From an uncultured Alphaproteobacteria bacterium (GTDB lineage Bacteria > Pseudomonadota > Alphaproteobacteria > Rhodobacterales > Rhodobacteraceae), in NCBI GenBank assembly GCA_913031285.1, contig CAJWEI010000008.1, forward strand, positions 1-64,000: a stretch of 64,000 bases of DNA, given 5' to 3'. Below are positions 55,709 through 64,000 of this stretch, in pieces. The notes beneath the pieces are model-generated. The model saw nothing but the letters and a program-made list of their open reading frames with translations, had not been told where the DNA came from and ran no database searches. Made by a program: the position numbers and the translations under genes. The first letter of the stretch is position 1, and every line of letters starts with the position of its first letter.

Positions 55709-57409
55709 TTACTTAATGCGGTGCCAATCCGCAACATTCCAAAGCTCAGAATCCCACGTGTTCAGCACAACACCACCCAAAGAGTTCGCGTGGGCGGATA
55801 CACGGCCACGGTGCACTAAAGGAACAATTGTGTAGCTGTCTTTTGTAAGCATATTATTGAGTCTGATTGCGATCTCGCCGCGTTTTTCGAGATCTCCAGT
55901 CTTCGTCAATTCCGCATGCAAGGCATCGTATTCAGGCTCACAAAAGCGATTTATATTCTCACCTTGCCATTGACTTTCTGGACGAGGCTCTGTTCCACAC
56001 AAGTATTGTGCTAAATACGATTGGGGATCTGTTCCGCTGAAGGTATTAGCGTACATCTCAACGTCAGAGTAAAACTTTTGAAATGTATCAGGGGAGCCGG
56101 GATCGCCACCGAAAAACACTGAGGCGGAAAGGTTACGTAGCTCAGTTTCCACACCAATTTGGCTCCACCATTCTTTGATTAATGCTTGGAAATCTTGGCG
56201 TACTGCGTTTGTAGAGGTCTGATAGAGGACCGAAAGGCGCATACCGTCTTTAGTCCGCACTCCGTCTGCTCCTTTTGTCCAGCCTGCGCCGTCAAGCAGA
56301 GCGTTTGCCCCGGCAATATCCTGCTTTACACAATAGTCATTGTTCGCTGCGTAAAGATCTGGTGCTGGGACGAGATCACAGGTGACTTTTCCTGCTTTTC
56401 CATATCCAATCTCAACTAATAGCGTTCGGTCAATTGCCATTGACATTGCTTTGCGCACGTTGATGTCTGTTAGAAATGGATGTGGTGCTTTGCGAGTGGC
56501 ACGAGTGTCAGCGTCAAGAGATGGCGACGGGTCTGTTAAATTCATCTCGATTCGCTCAACCAGTGGTCCAAACCCAGCAATCGCAACGCCTTTTCCTGCT
56601 TTCTCCATGTTGGCAATAACTTCTGGAGCCAGCTGTAGATTCCACGCATAGTCAAATTCGCCAGTTTCAAGAACTGAGCGTCCAGCACCTGTAGCATCAC
56701 CGCCGCCTTTAAACGTAACCGTTGCGAATGCTGGTTTGCCGGCCTCGCGATAGTTTTCATTTGCGACCATTTGAATTACGTCATTTGGCTTGAATTCTGT
56801 TACAACGAATGGTCCTGTTCCGATTGGTCCAAAGTTGGCTTCAGTGCAGTTTGGAGCAGCTGCTCCCATACAATTTTCAAACTGCGCCTTTTGTATAATG
56901 GGCGTTGTATAGCCCATGTATGGACCATAAGGGTTGGGTTTTGGGGAGTCAAAATTTACCTTAACGGTCAGCGCATCCACAATATCAACGCTTGTTACCC
57001 CCGCAAAATAAGATAGGGACGCGCAACCCATATCTGGGTGTAAACAATAATCTGCGCTAAATTTCACATCTTCCGACGTTACTGCAGTTCCATCTGACCA
57101 AAGTAAACCATCTTTCAGCGTCCAAGTTATAGACATTAAGTCCGCACTGACGCCACCATTGCCTACCGTCGGTATCTCTTTGGCGAGATAGGGAACCAGA
57201 GCGCCTGTGTTGTCATATCTGCCCAATGGTTCAATTACCATTGACGAAGATTCTAGATCCTTCGTCCCACCTGTTAGGTATGGGTTAAGTATTGAAGGTG
57301 CTTGCCAATAAATGATGCTGACGTTTCCATCAGATCCTCTTTCTGCAAAGCTTGCTGGAGCAAACGCGATACATCCCGCAATGCTCAGTAAAAGTGACTT
57401 TAGTTTCAT
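55709..57409 (-). CDS. periplasmic substrate-binding protein of peptide-type ABC transporter (family 5)
   Basis: A 566-residue SBP_bac_5-type protein. The N-terminal Sec signal (about 1-22, hydrophobic run then ASFA before ERG) exports it to the periplasm. Family stretches include DGLLWSDGTAVTSEDVKFSAD (about 110), ILNPYLTGGTKDLESSSMV, and the C-terminal LNNMLTKDSYTIVPLVHRGR. GGGAG precedes the ATG by 7 bases. Its ligand is unknown: neighbouring M20 hydrolases suggest an N-acyl amino acid, dipeptide or opine. Confidence 0.92.
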   Translation of the reverse strand: MKLKSLLLSIAGCIAFAPASFAERGSDGNVSIIYWQAPSILNPYLTGGTKDLESSSMVIEPLGRYDNTGALVPYLAKEIPTVGNGGVSADLMSITWTLKDGLLWSDGTAVTSEDVKFSADYCLHPDMGCASLSYFAGVTSVDIVDALTVKVNFDSPKPNPYGPYMGYTTPIIQKAQFENCMGAAAPNCTEANFGPIGTGPFVVTEFKPNDVIQMVANENYREAGKPAFATVTFKGGGDATGAGRSVLETGEFDYAWNLQLAPEVIANMEKAGKGVAIAGFGPLVERIEMNLTDPSPSLDADTRATRKAPHPFLTDINVRKAMSMAIDRTLLVEIGYGKAGKVTCDLVPAPDLYAANNDYCVKQDIAGANALLDGAGWTKGADGVRTKDGMRLSVLYQTSTNAVRQDFQALIKEWWSQIGVETELRNLSASVFFGGDPGSPDTFQKFYSDVEMYANTFSGTDPQSYLAQYLCGTEPRPESQWQGENINRFCEPEYDALHAELTKTGDLEKRGEIAIRLNNMLTKDSYTIVPLVHRGRVSAHANSLGGVVLNTWDSELWNVADWHRIK

Positions 57410-57619
57410 TTTTTTCTCCCATTTGTGACATCACAAGATCAGTTTCTAAGCTCGGATATAAAAACCAATTTGTTGTGCCATATTACGAATTGAAAACTGT
57501 TAAACCTTACTGGCTGGTTTTCAATAGATCAAGATCATATAGTATCTGAACGCTTGTTTTTATGCTTTTAAACGTACCCCTTAGTACGGTAATAAAATTA
57601 TAAAATTTTTGCTAACTAT

Positions 57620-57648
57620 TTGACATTTCTACAATGCTTTGGATAGCG
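57620..57648 (+). promoter_or_regulatory. possible sigma-70 promoter of the fused ATPase operon
   Basis: TTGACA (57620-57625), a consensus -35, is followed after 17 bases by ATAGCG (57643-57648), a mediocre -10. It lies 30 bases before the ATG of the ATPase gene in the divergent dppA/dppDF interval. Confidence 0.35.
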
Positions 57649-57676
57649 TTGCAGGATAAGAGGATGATCTAATCTC

Positions 57677-59506
57677 ATGCTAGATGAACAAAACCAGCCT
57701 ATAGCCCGCTTTGAAAATCTTAGAGTCGAATTCCAAACAAAAGACGGCACGATAGTGGGCGTTGAAGATGTGTCTTTTTCAGTCAATCCAGGAGAGACTG
57801 TTTGCATAGTAGGAGAATCTGGTTCAGGGAAATCAGTTTCTTCGCTGTCCATGATGCGACTTGTCGAATTTGGCGGTGGTAATATTGCCAGTGGAAAATT
57901 ATTTTTTGATCGTAAAACTGATGGCGTAATTGATGTTGTAAAAACAAACCAAGGTTTGATGCAAACAATTCGTGGCAATGAAATTGGCATGATTTTTCAA
58001 GAGCCAATGACAGCACTCAACCCAGTATTTACTGTTGGGCGTCAATTAACAGAAGGTCTTCGAGTGCACAAAGGCATGAATCGCTCGCAGGCTAGATCAC
58101 AGGCTCTTGACCTTCTGCAGCAAGTCCGAATACCTGAGCCTGAGAGTCGACTTTCACAGTACCCACATGAATTGTCTGGTGGCATGCGACAGAGAGTTGT
58201 GATAGCGATGGCTTTGGCATGTGAACCGCGGCTGCTGATTGCTGATGAGCCAACAACTGCTCTCGATGTAACAATTCAAGCAGAAATTTTGGCGTTGATT
58301 GACCGGCTGAAACGCGAAACTGGGACAGCAGTTATGTTTATCACTCACGACATGGCCGTTGTTGCCCAAATGGCTGATCGCGTTGTCGTTATGTACCGTG
58401 GTAATAAAGTAGAAGAAGGTACTGTGGAGCAGATCTTTGAAGATCCACAGCATGATTACACAAAAGCACTTTTGGCAGCTGTTCCAAAATTGGGCGAAAT
58501 GCGAGGAAAGCCTTATCCAGAGCGGATGCGTCTTCTAGATGATAATAATATTATACTTGCTCCTTTGATTGGGACCGATGAACCTCTTTTGCAAGTTAAT
58601 AATTTGGTAACTCGGTTCCCGATGCCGGGTGGTTTTTTTCGGCGTACTGTGTCAAATGTTCATGCTGTTGAGGATGTTTCCTTTACTTTAATGAAGGGCC
58701 GTACGCTCGCGTTGGTGGGTGAGTCCGGATGTGGAAAGTCGACAGTTGGGCGGTCGCTTCTCAGGCTTGTCCAACCATTATCTGGCCAAGTGAAGATAGA
58801 TGGACAAAACGTACTGGAGATGAGCAAAGAAGCTTTGCGTGCTGCACGAAGCGAAATGCAGATGGTATTTCAAGATCCCTTTGCATCGCTTGACCCCCAA
58901 ATGTTGCTGATGGATCAAGTTGCAGAGCCAATGCTAAATTATGGAACGCATAAGGGAGACGTGTTGACTCGAAGAGTTGAAATGCTATTTGAACGCGTCG
59001 AGCTGCCACTCAGTTTTCTGCGTCGCTACCCTCATGAACTTTCTGGCGGACAGAGGCAAAGGGTGGCCATTGCACGCGCTCTGGCGCTCAATCCCAAACT
59101 TATTATCGCAGATGAGGCAGTCAGTGCACTCGATGTGTCCGTTCAGGCGCAAGTGTTAAACCTTATGATGGAGTTGCAGTCTGAACTTGGTATTTCATTC
59201 CTATTTATCAGCCATGATATGGCGGTCGTGGAACGGGTAAGTCATGATGTAGGTGTTATGTATTTGGGCCGTATCGTTGAAATTGGGCCACGCTCTAAAG
59301 TCTTTGAAAGTCCCCAGCACGCTTATACACAAGCGTTGATGAAGGCGGTTCCAATTGCCGACCCGCGTCAGCGTAAATCTGAAAAAGATCTAAATTTTCA
59401 ACCTATACCATCTCCAGTGCATGATCTCGATTATGTCGCTGAACCTTCTGAATACAAAAAAATCTCAGACGGGCATTTCGTTCTTACAACAAATAGTGGT
59501 TATTAA
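57677..59506 (+). CDS. fused ABC transporter ATP-binding protein (DppD-DppF type)
   Basis: A 609-residue protein holding two complete peptide-type ABC ATPases. First half: Walker A GESGSGKSVSS (about 47), signature ELSGGMRQRV, Walker B LLIADEPTTALD. Second half: GESGCGKSTVG (about 348), ELSGGQRQRV, LIIADEAVSALD. Each half ends with a DppD/F-type tail (DPQHDYTKALLAAVP; SPQHAYTQALMKAVP). It powers the permeases encoded divergently at 53.7-55.6 kb. It is 2 bases from the next gene, so it heads an operon with two M20 hydrolases and a glycosyltransferase-like gene. Confidence 0.93.
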   Translation: MLDEQNQPIARFENLRVEFQTKDGTIVGVEDVSFSVNPGETVCIVGESGSGKSVSSLSMMRLVEFGGGNIASGKLFFDRKTDGVIDVVKTNQGLMQTIRGNEIGMIFQEPMTALNPVFTVGRQLTEGLRVHKGMNRSQARSQALDLLQQVRIPEPESRLSQYPHELSGGMRQRVVIAMALACEPRLLIADEPTTALDVTIQAEILALIDRLKRETGTAVMFITHDMAVVAQMADRVVVMYRGNKVEEGTVEQIFEDPQHDYTKALLAAVPKLGEMRGKPYPERMRLLDDNNIILAPLIGTDEPLLQVNNLVTRFPMPGGFFRRTVSNVHAVEDVSFTLMKGRTLALVGESGCGKSTVGRSLLRLVQPLSGQVKIDGQNVLEMSKEALRAARSEMQMVFQDPFASLDPQMLLMDQVAEPMLNYGTHKGDVLTRRVEMLFERVELPLSFLRRYPHELSGGQRQRVAIARALALNPKLIIADEAVSALDVSVQAQVLNLMMELQSELGISFLFISHDMAVVERVSHDVGVMYLGRIVEIGPRSKVFESPQHAYTQALMKAVPIADPRQRKSEKDLNFQPIPSPVHDLDYVAEPSEYKKISDGHFVLTTNSGY

Positions 59507-59508
59507 AT

Positions 59509-60678
59509 ATGAGTTCACAACGCTTAACTCCATTTGAACTGATGGAAAAACTGGTGTCTTTCCCAACTGTCAGCCGTGACAGTAATCTTCCGCTTGTTGA
59601 CTGGGTCCAAGATTACCTCGAGAGCCATGGTATTGTGACCCATAGGCACTATGACGAAACTAAGGAAAAGGCGGCGTTATTTGCACATGCTGGTCCCAAT
59701 ATTGATGGTGGAATCGTTCTATCAGGTCATACAGATGTGGTGCCTGTTGATGGACAACCTTGGGACAGTGATCCGTGGACAGTGACGCAGAGAAAAAACA
59801 AATATTATGGGCGTGGCGTTTGCGATATGAAAGGTTTTGATGCTCTGGCTATTTGGGCCATTGTCGAGGCATCGTATAGTCGTCTGACGCGACCACTACA
59901 ACTTGCTCTGAGCTACGATGAAGAAGTTGGTTGCTTGGGAGCACCCCCTATGATTGAAAAAATGCTGGAAGTTTTACCTAAGGCCAGTGCAGTAATTGTT
60001 GGAGAACCCTCAACGATGCTTGTGGTCACAGCGCATAAAGGTGGGATTGGCTATGCTACGCATGTGGTAGGGTTTGAAGTTCACTCTTCCATCAGTCACA
60101 CAGGTGTAAGCGCAATTATGTCCGGCGCAAAGATTGTCGAATGGGCAAACGAAGTGAATGCAGCCAATAGAGCGAACCAGCCGAGCCAAATTGCCTCTAT
60201 GTTTGACCCGCCCTATACAACTGCTCATGTTGGTATGATCTCCGGTGGAACAGCTCATAACATCACGGCAAAAGACTGCCATTTCAGCGTTGATTTCCGC
60301 ATTGTTGCAGACGAGAAAGGCGATGATTGGTACGAAAAATTGATGGGCCGCGTGCGTGAAATTGAAGCCGATATGAAGTCGGTCCGTGGTGAGACTTACA
60401 TAGAGGTGACACCTCGCTTTTTCGTGCCAGGCCTACAGCCCGAAGAAAATGGAGAGGCCGAGACCTTAGTGCGCCAGCTGACAGGTGATAACGGAGATCA
60501 TGTGGTGTCTTATGGCACCGAGGCAGGACAGTTCCAGCATCGTGGCTATTCTGCCGTCATTTGTGGGCCGGGTGATATTGCTCAAGCCCATCAGCCGAAT
60601 GAATTTATTGAAATTTCTCAGTTTGAGTCTGGTCATCAATTTATGAAAGACCTCCTTGAGCGTATGGAAAAGAGTTAA
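59509..60678 (+). CDS. M20-family deacylase, acetylornithine deacetylase (ArgE)-like
   Basis: A 389-residue zinc hydrolase of the ArgE/DapE group. Metal-site motifs are present: LSGHTDVVPVDG (His-x-Asp, about 73), YGRGVCDMKGFDA (Asp about 106), and SYDEEVGCLGAP (catalytic Glu/metal Glu about 134), with GEPSTM and a C-terminal GPGDIAQAHQPNE (His ligand). Family function is release of ornithine from N-acetylornithine; but placement in a transporter operon suggests it processes an imported N-acyl compound. The true substrate is undetermined, so no symbol is given. 3 bases precede the next gene. Confidence 0.88.
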   Translation: MSSQRLTPFELMEKLVSFPTVSRDSNLPLVDWVQDYLESHGIVTHRHYDETKEKAALFAHAGPNIDGGIVLSGHTDVVPVDGQPWDSDPWTVTQRKNKYYGRGVCDMKGFDALAIWAIVEASYSRLTRPLQLALSYDEEVGCLGAPPMIEKMLEVLPKASAVIVGEPSTMLVVTAHKGGIGYATHVVGFEVHSSISHTGVSAIMSGAKIVEWANEVNAANRANQPSQIASMFDPPYTTAHVGMISGGTAHNITAKDCHFSVDFRIVADEKGDDWYEKLMGRVREIEADMKSVRGETYIEVTPRFFVPGLQPEENGEAETLVRQLTGDNGDHVVSYGTEAGQFQHRGYSAVICGPGDIAQAHQPNEFIEISQFESGHQFMKDLLERMEKS

Positions 60679-60681
60679 TTA

Positions 60682-61848
60682 ATGGCTATTAAAAACCGTT
60701 TTGCCCAATTACACGAAGAAATTTGCGTTTGGCGCCAAGATATCCACCAACACCCTGAACTTTTGTTTGATACGCATCGTACATCTGCATTTGTTACGGA
60801 TCAGCTAAAAGAATTTTGTGTAGATGATGTGGTTACTGGCATCGGCCGTACGGGAGTGGTTGGCGTGATAAAGGGTAAATCTAACACATCGGGCAAAGTT
60901 ATTGGTTTACGCGCTGATATGGATGCATTGCCCATTCAGGAAGCAACTGGACTTGAGTATGCTAGCAAAACTGATGGTGTCATGCACGCTTGTGGTCATG
61001 ATGGCCACACAGCGATGCTTTTGGGCGTGGCAAAATACCTTGCCGAAACGCGACAGTTTGACGGAACAGTTGTGGTGATTTTCCAACCGGCTGAAGAGGG
61101 CGGCGGCGGCGGTCGTGAAATGTGCGAAGACGGCATGATGGATAGATTTGGTGTTCAGGAAGTCTACGCTATGCATAATTGGCCACTTTTCGCGTCTGGT
61201 GAATTTGCAATCCGGTCAGGGCCATTTTTTGCAGCCTCTGATCTTATCGAAATAACTATTTCTGGAGTGGGCGGGCATGCAGCGAAACCACAAGAAACGG
61301 TTGACACAACGCTCGTGGCCAGTCATCTGATTTTGGCACTGCAATCTATTGCAAGCCGAAATGCCGACCCGATTGAAAAAGTTGTAGTATCTGTTACGTC
61401 TTTTGAGACGTCTTCAAAAGCGTTTAATGTCATTCCTGAGCGCGTACATTTGCGAGGTACAGTGCGTACTATGACACCAGAAATGCGCGATATGGTTGAA
61501 AAGCGTATCCTCGAGATTTCTCGCTTGACGGCAGAAACCTATGGCGCCGTAGCCGATGCGGAATACATACGCAGCTATCCGGTCATGGTCAATTCGCCAG
61601 AACAGACACAGTTTGCCGCAGAAGTTGCCTCCAAAGTTGCGGGTAAATGTGATGAAGCCAGCCTCGTGATGGGTGGGGAAGATTTTTCTTTTATGCTCGA
61701 AGAGCGTCCAGGAGCCTATATTCTTTTAGGTAATGGAGACAGCGCACCTGTCCATACAGAGCGGTATAACTTTAATGATGAAATCATTCCGGTTGGATGT
61801 AGTTGGTTTGCCGAATTGGCCGAACGGCGGATGCCACTGCGCAAATGA
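60682..61848 (+). CDS. M20-family amidohydrolase (hippurate hydrolase/HipO-like)
   Basis: A 388-residue N-acyl-amino-acid amidohydrolase of the M20D type. Visible metal-site motifs: IGLRADMDALPIQEATG (about 74), MHACGHDGHTAMLLG (Cys-Gly-His-Asp, about 102), FQPAEEGGGGGREM (Glu pair, about 136), AMHNWPLF (about 163) and the C-terminal MGGEDFSFML. Starts 3 bases after the ArgE-like gene. Together the two hydrolases imply cytoplasmic cleavage of what the ABC system imports. Confidence 0.92.
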   Translation: MAIKNRFAQLHEEICVWRQDIHQHPELLFDTHRTSAFVTDQLKEFCVDDVVTGIGRTGVVGVIKGKSNTSGKVIGLRADMDALPIQEATGLEYASKTDGVMHACGHDGHTAMLLGVAKYLAETRQFDGTVVVIFQPAEEGGGGGREMCEDGMMDRFGVQEVYAMHNWPLFASGEFAIRSGPFFAASDLIEITISGVGGHAAKPQETVDTTLVASHLILALQSIASRNADPIEKVVVSVTSFETSSKAFNVIPERVHLRGTVRTMTPEMRDMVEKRILEISRLTAETYGAVADAEYIRSYPVMVNSPEQTQFAAEVASKVAGKCDEASLVMGGEDFSFMLEERPGAYILLGNGDSAPVHTERYNFNDEIIPVGCSWFAELAERRMPLRK

Positions 61849-61908
61849 TATCAATCCTTTCCCAGAGCTCTGAAAAGCGATACTAAGTCTCTGAATTCAG
61901 GAGACGGC

Positions 61909-62739
61909 ATGACTATTGCAAATATTATCTGCATTAAATGGGGCACACTTTTTGGGCCGGAATATGTTAACCGGCTTTATTCTGGTGTGCGACGGAATAT
62001 AAATGCAGACGTAAGATTTTTCTGCATGACAGAGGATAGTGACGGCTTTCATCCTGATATCGAAGTGCTTGAACTTCCAATCGAGCCATTTTTGGAGCCT
62101 ATGAATGCTGCTTTGGCCGTGGCAAACCGCCAAGGGGCCATGCGTAAGACATCGCTCTTTCGCCAAGGGCTTATTCCTGATCTTGAAGGGCCTCTTTTAG
62201 GCTTTGATCTGGATGTGGTCATTACGGGCGATTTGACCCCAATTTGGGAGATGGCACCTGGCAAACTTACTATGCGTCATGATTGGATAGAGGCGCGCAA
62301 AGGCCGCCCTACCGGACATGGTTCGGTGTTTCGCTTTGATCCTGAGTTACATGGCTATCTTTATGATGAGCTCGCTGACAATCCTTACGAAGAAGTCCAA
62401 AAGGCGCGAGGTTCGGAACAGAGATATACTTCGCACAAAGCCATGGAACGGGGGGATTTTGACTACATTCCTGAAGATCTAGTTGTAAGCTTCAAACACG
62501 GTTGTCTTGATATTCCACCGATGAATTTTCTCCGCGCCCCTAAACTTCCCAATAATGCCTGCGTTGTTTGCTTTCATGGCCGTCCTAAGATGACGGAAGC
62601 AGTGGATGGTTATCGCGGATCCTTGCTTCGATGGTCACTGCCTGCCGAATGGCTCAAAGAACACTGGATAACGAAGGCAAAGGACGATCTTGGAAAGGGC
62701 TTTGCCGGTTCTGTAAGTCAAGAAGCAATCGTGAATTAG
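61909..62739 (+). CDS. glycosyltransferase-like protein of unknown function
   Basis: A 276-residue protein without signal or membrane segments. It begins ANIICIKWGTLFGPEYVNRL and contains GPLLGFDLDVVITGDL (about 100), where a D-x-D-like pair (FDLDVV) would be the nucleotide-sugar/metal site of a GT-A fold; it ends with VVCFHGRPKM. The overall look is of a short GT-A/GT8-like family seen in Roseobacters, but I am inferring the class. AGGAGACGGC precedes the ATG. It is the last gene on this strand and may share the transporter operon (60 bases after hipO-like gene). Confidence 0.65.
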   Translation: MTIANIICIKWGTLFGPEYVNRLYSGVRRNINADVRFFCMTEDSDGFHPDIEVLELPIEPFLEPMNAALAVANRQGAMRKTSLFRQGLIPDLEGPLLGFDLDVVITGDLTPIWEMAPGKLTMRHDWIEARKGRPTGHGSVFRFDPELHGYLYDELADNPYEEVQKARGSEQRYTSHKAMERGDFDYIPEDLVVSFKHGCLDIPPMNFLRAPKLPNNACVVCFHGRPKMTEAVDGYRGSLLRWSLPAEWLKEHWITKAKDDLGKGFAGSVSQEAIVN

Positions 62740-63237
62740 ATAGCCTCTAGTATTTATTAAGACTGAGCCAATTGGTATGCCACAACGATACTTTACCATT
62801 CTAAAAAGCATTTTTAATTTTATCTAAATGAAGAACTAAAATGAGTTAATTTTAAAATTTTAGACTAGTGCGGTTTTCTGAGTCTTTCTTGGAAACCCAA
62901 TGTGATAAGTGCGTGTTAAAATTATGAATTTTTAGTAATTTTCAGACACGGTGGTTGCACATTTAGGATTGGTGTAATGGCCACGTTAAGCTTTTGAGTG
63001 TTACAAATTTGCTGTGTATTAAGCAGGATCTTATCTTTTTGCTACAGTGGGATGAGTTGCTGATTAATATTTGCCTTACATTTTGCGAGATGTTTTGCAT
63101 TTGCTCAAGTTTTCCCTCACTGAAAGGCAGATGCTACCATTTATTTTATATCTGATGATTTTATTTGGCTCGCGAGTGTCCTCGAATTGGCTTAAGACCT
63201 TTTATGGTCTCATGTTGCAGTTTCTAGCATCTTTTAC
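62740..63237. other. intergenic stretch between the glycosyltransferase-like gene and moaA
   Basis: About 500 bases where two converging units end. A 63-codon open frame (63071-63262, plus) overlaps the moaA end and lacks a ribosome site or recognisable domain. A 5-bp hairpin AGACC-TTTTAT-GGTCT sits at 63195-63210 without a proper T-run. I see no RNA gene. Confidence 0.45.
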
Positions 63238-64000
63238 TCAACCGCCGGTATGGCTCATGTGACGGTCCATTTGGCCAGAAATTCCCTGACGAGAATAGTC
63301 AAAGTCATGGCCTTTGGGTTTGTGAAGAATGGCGTTTCGAATTGCTATTTCTAGCGATTGGTCTGTCTCTGGATAATCCCGTAGCGGACTTCGCAAATCG
63401 GCCATATCCTCTTGTCCCAGACACATATAAAGCTCTCCCGTGCAAGTTAGCCGTACGCGGTTACAACTTTCGCAAAAATTATGTGTGAGGGGCGTGATAA
63501 ACCCAATCTTTTGCCCAGTCTCTTCCAGACGAACGTAACGGGCTGGTCCACCAGTGCATTCTGTAAGGTCGGTTATCGTGTAGTTTTTGCGCAGTTCATC
63601 ACGCATCTCGCTGAGTGCCCAATATTGTCCGACACGGTCTTCTTCACCAAGGTCTCCCATGGGCATTACTTCGATCCACGTGAGGTCCATATCGCGACTT
63701 GCGCACCATTGAGTTATTTTCAAAAGCTCGTCTTCGTTAAATCCTTTTAATGCAACAGTATTGACTTTTACTCGCAATCCGGCGCGTTGGGCGGCGTCAA
63801 TGCCGCGCAAAACTTGCGGCAGACGGCCCCAACGCGTTACGCGAGCGAATTTTTGTTCATCCAATGTATCGATTGAAATATTAACCCGCCGCACGCCAGC
63901 GGCATAAAGATCATCTGCAAAACGTTCAAGCTGTGATCCGTTCGTCGTGAGAGTTAATTCTTTCAATGTATCATTCTCTAAGTGGCGCGCCATACCATTA
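63238..64000 (-). CDS. moaA: GTP 3',8-cyclase MoaA, 3' part (5' end outside the window)
   Basis: Radical SAM enzyme of molybdenum cofactor synthesis, turning GTP into 3',8-cH2GTP. Only the C-terminal ~254 codons are inside the window; the frame runs past base 64000, so the N-terminal CxxxCxxC cluster motif is not visible. The C-terminal auxiliary 4Fe-4S cluster motif is clear: [19 protein letters not shown] (about 60 residues from the end, three cysteines as CxxC...C). [26 protein letters not shown] and WIEVMPMGD are typical. The protein ends in a Gly-Gly pair (HTGG), as MoaA needs. Confidence 0.95.
   Translation of the reverse strand, partial: NGMARHLENDTLKELTLTTNGSQLERFADDLYAAGVRRVNISIDTLDEQKFARVTRWGRLPQVLRGIDAAQRAGLRVKVNTVALKGFNEDELLKITQWCASRDMDLTWIEVMPMGDLGEEDRVGQYWALSEMRDELRKNYTITDLTECTGGPARYVRLEETGQKIGFITPLTHNFCESCNRVRLTCTGELYMCLGQEDMADLRSPLRDYPETDQSLEIAIRNAILHKPKGHDFDYSRQGISGQMDRHMSHTGG

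Noticed and set aside
1-64000. CRISPR arrays, prophage, toxin-antitoxin pairs, defence islands
   Set aside because: Looked for on both strands; no regularly spaced repeats, integrase, phage structural gene or known defence domain was seen. The window is a housekeeping region.

Overview
The window looks like a chromosomal segment of a Rhodobacterales (Roseobacter-clade) alphaproteobacterium of moderate-to-low GC. This rests on gene content and order, not on a database search: a pyruvate dehydrogenase E1-beta with an N-terminal lipoyl domain, a DksA with a single zinc-finger cysteine, a double-length dCTP deaminase, the runs argS-SPOR-nagZ-scpA-scpB and yceD-rpmF-plsX-fabH-ihfA-merR-tRNA-Pro, and the late division cluster murB-ddl-ftsQ-ftsA-ftsZ-lpxC-bamD-recN. 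I see no rRNA, CRISPR array, prophage, plasmid origin or intact insertion sequence.

Layout. 0-3.7 kb: pdhA-pdhB-pdhC, ending in a hairpin terminator. 3.8-7.7 kb: cysE and tyrS (minus), then anmK (plus). 7.9-8.9 kb: an orphan radical SAM protein (minus), divergent from zwf-pgl-pgi (9.1-12.8 kb), which carries a palindromic operator and a leader hairpin. 12.9-16.7 kb, minus strand: MoxR ATPase, a 54-residue membrane protein, a VWA protein and an M48 protease, with an unexplained ~960-bp gap inside the run. 16.9-21.4 kb: dksA, an FAD monooxygenase, a wrecked EamA-family transporter gene, xth and an IscA/ErpA-type gene. 21.5-28 kb: dgt, argS, a SPOR protein, nagZ, scpA, scpB. 28.2-33.9 kb, minus strand: dCTP deaminase, tRNA-Pro(GGG), merR-type regulator, ihfA, fabH, plsX, rpmF, yceD. 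34-37 kb: bamE, olsB, ABC-F ATPase. 37.6-47.3 kb: murB to recN. 47.5-53.7 kb: kynU (minus), pntA-pntB, and a DUF3422 gene broken by one in-frame stop. 53.7-62.7 kb: a divergent peptide-type ABC transporter (dppC-dppB-dppA minus; fused dppDF plus) with two M20 amidohydrolases and a glycosyltransferase-like gene. 63.2-64 kb: the 3' part of moaA, running off the window.

Functionally this is mostly core metabolism and cell-envelope growth: carbon flow into acetyl-CoA and the oxidative hexose route with NADPH supply (zwf, pgl, pntAB), peptidoglycan precursor synthesis and recycling (murB, ddl, anmK, nagZ), the Z-ring, lipid A and fatty acid initiation (lpxC, plsX, fabH), outer-membrane assembly (bamD, bamE), and chromosome maintenance (scpAB, recN, ihfA, xth).

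I found no convincing wholly new multi-gene system. The parts most worth a second look are the radical SAM orphan, the small membrane protein coupled to the VWA gene with the ~1-kb gap beside it, the operator plus hairpin in front of zwf, the two broken genes, and neighbours expected from related genomes but missing here (tatABC after scpB, murC before murB, olsA after olsB).
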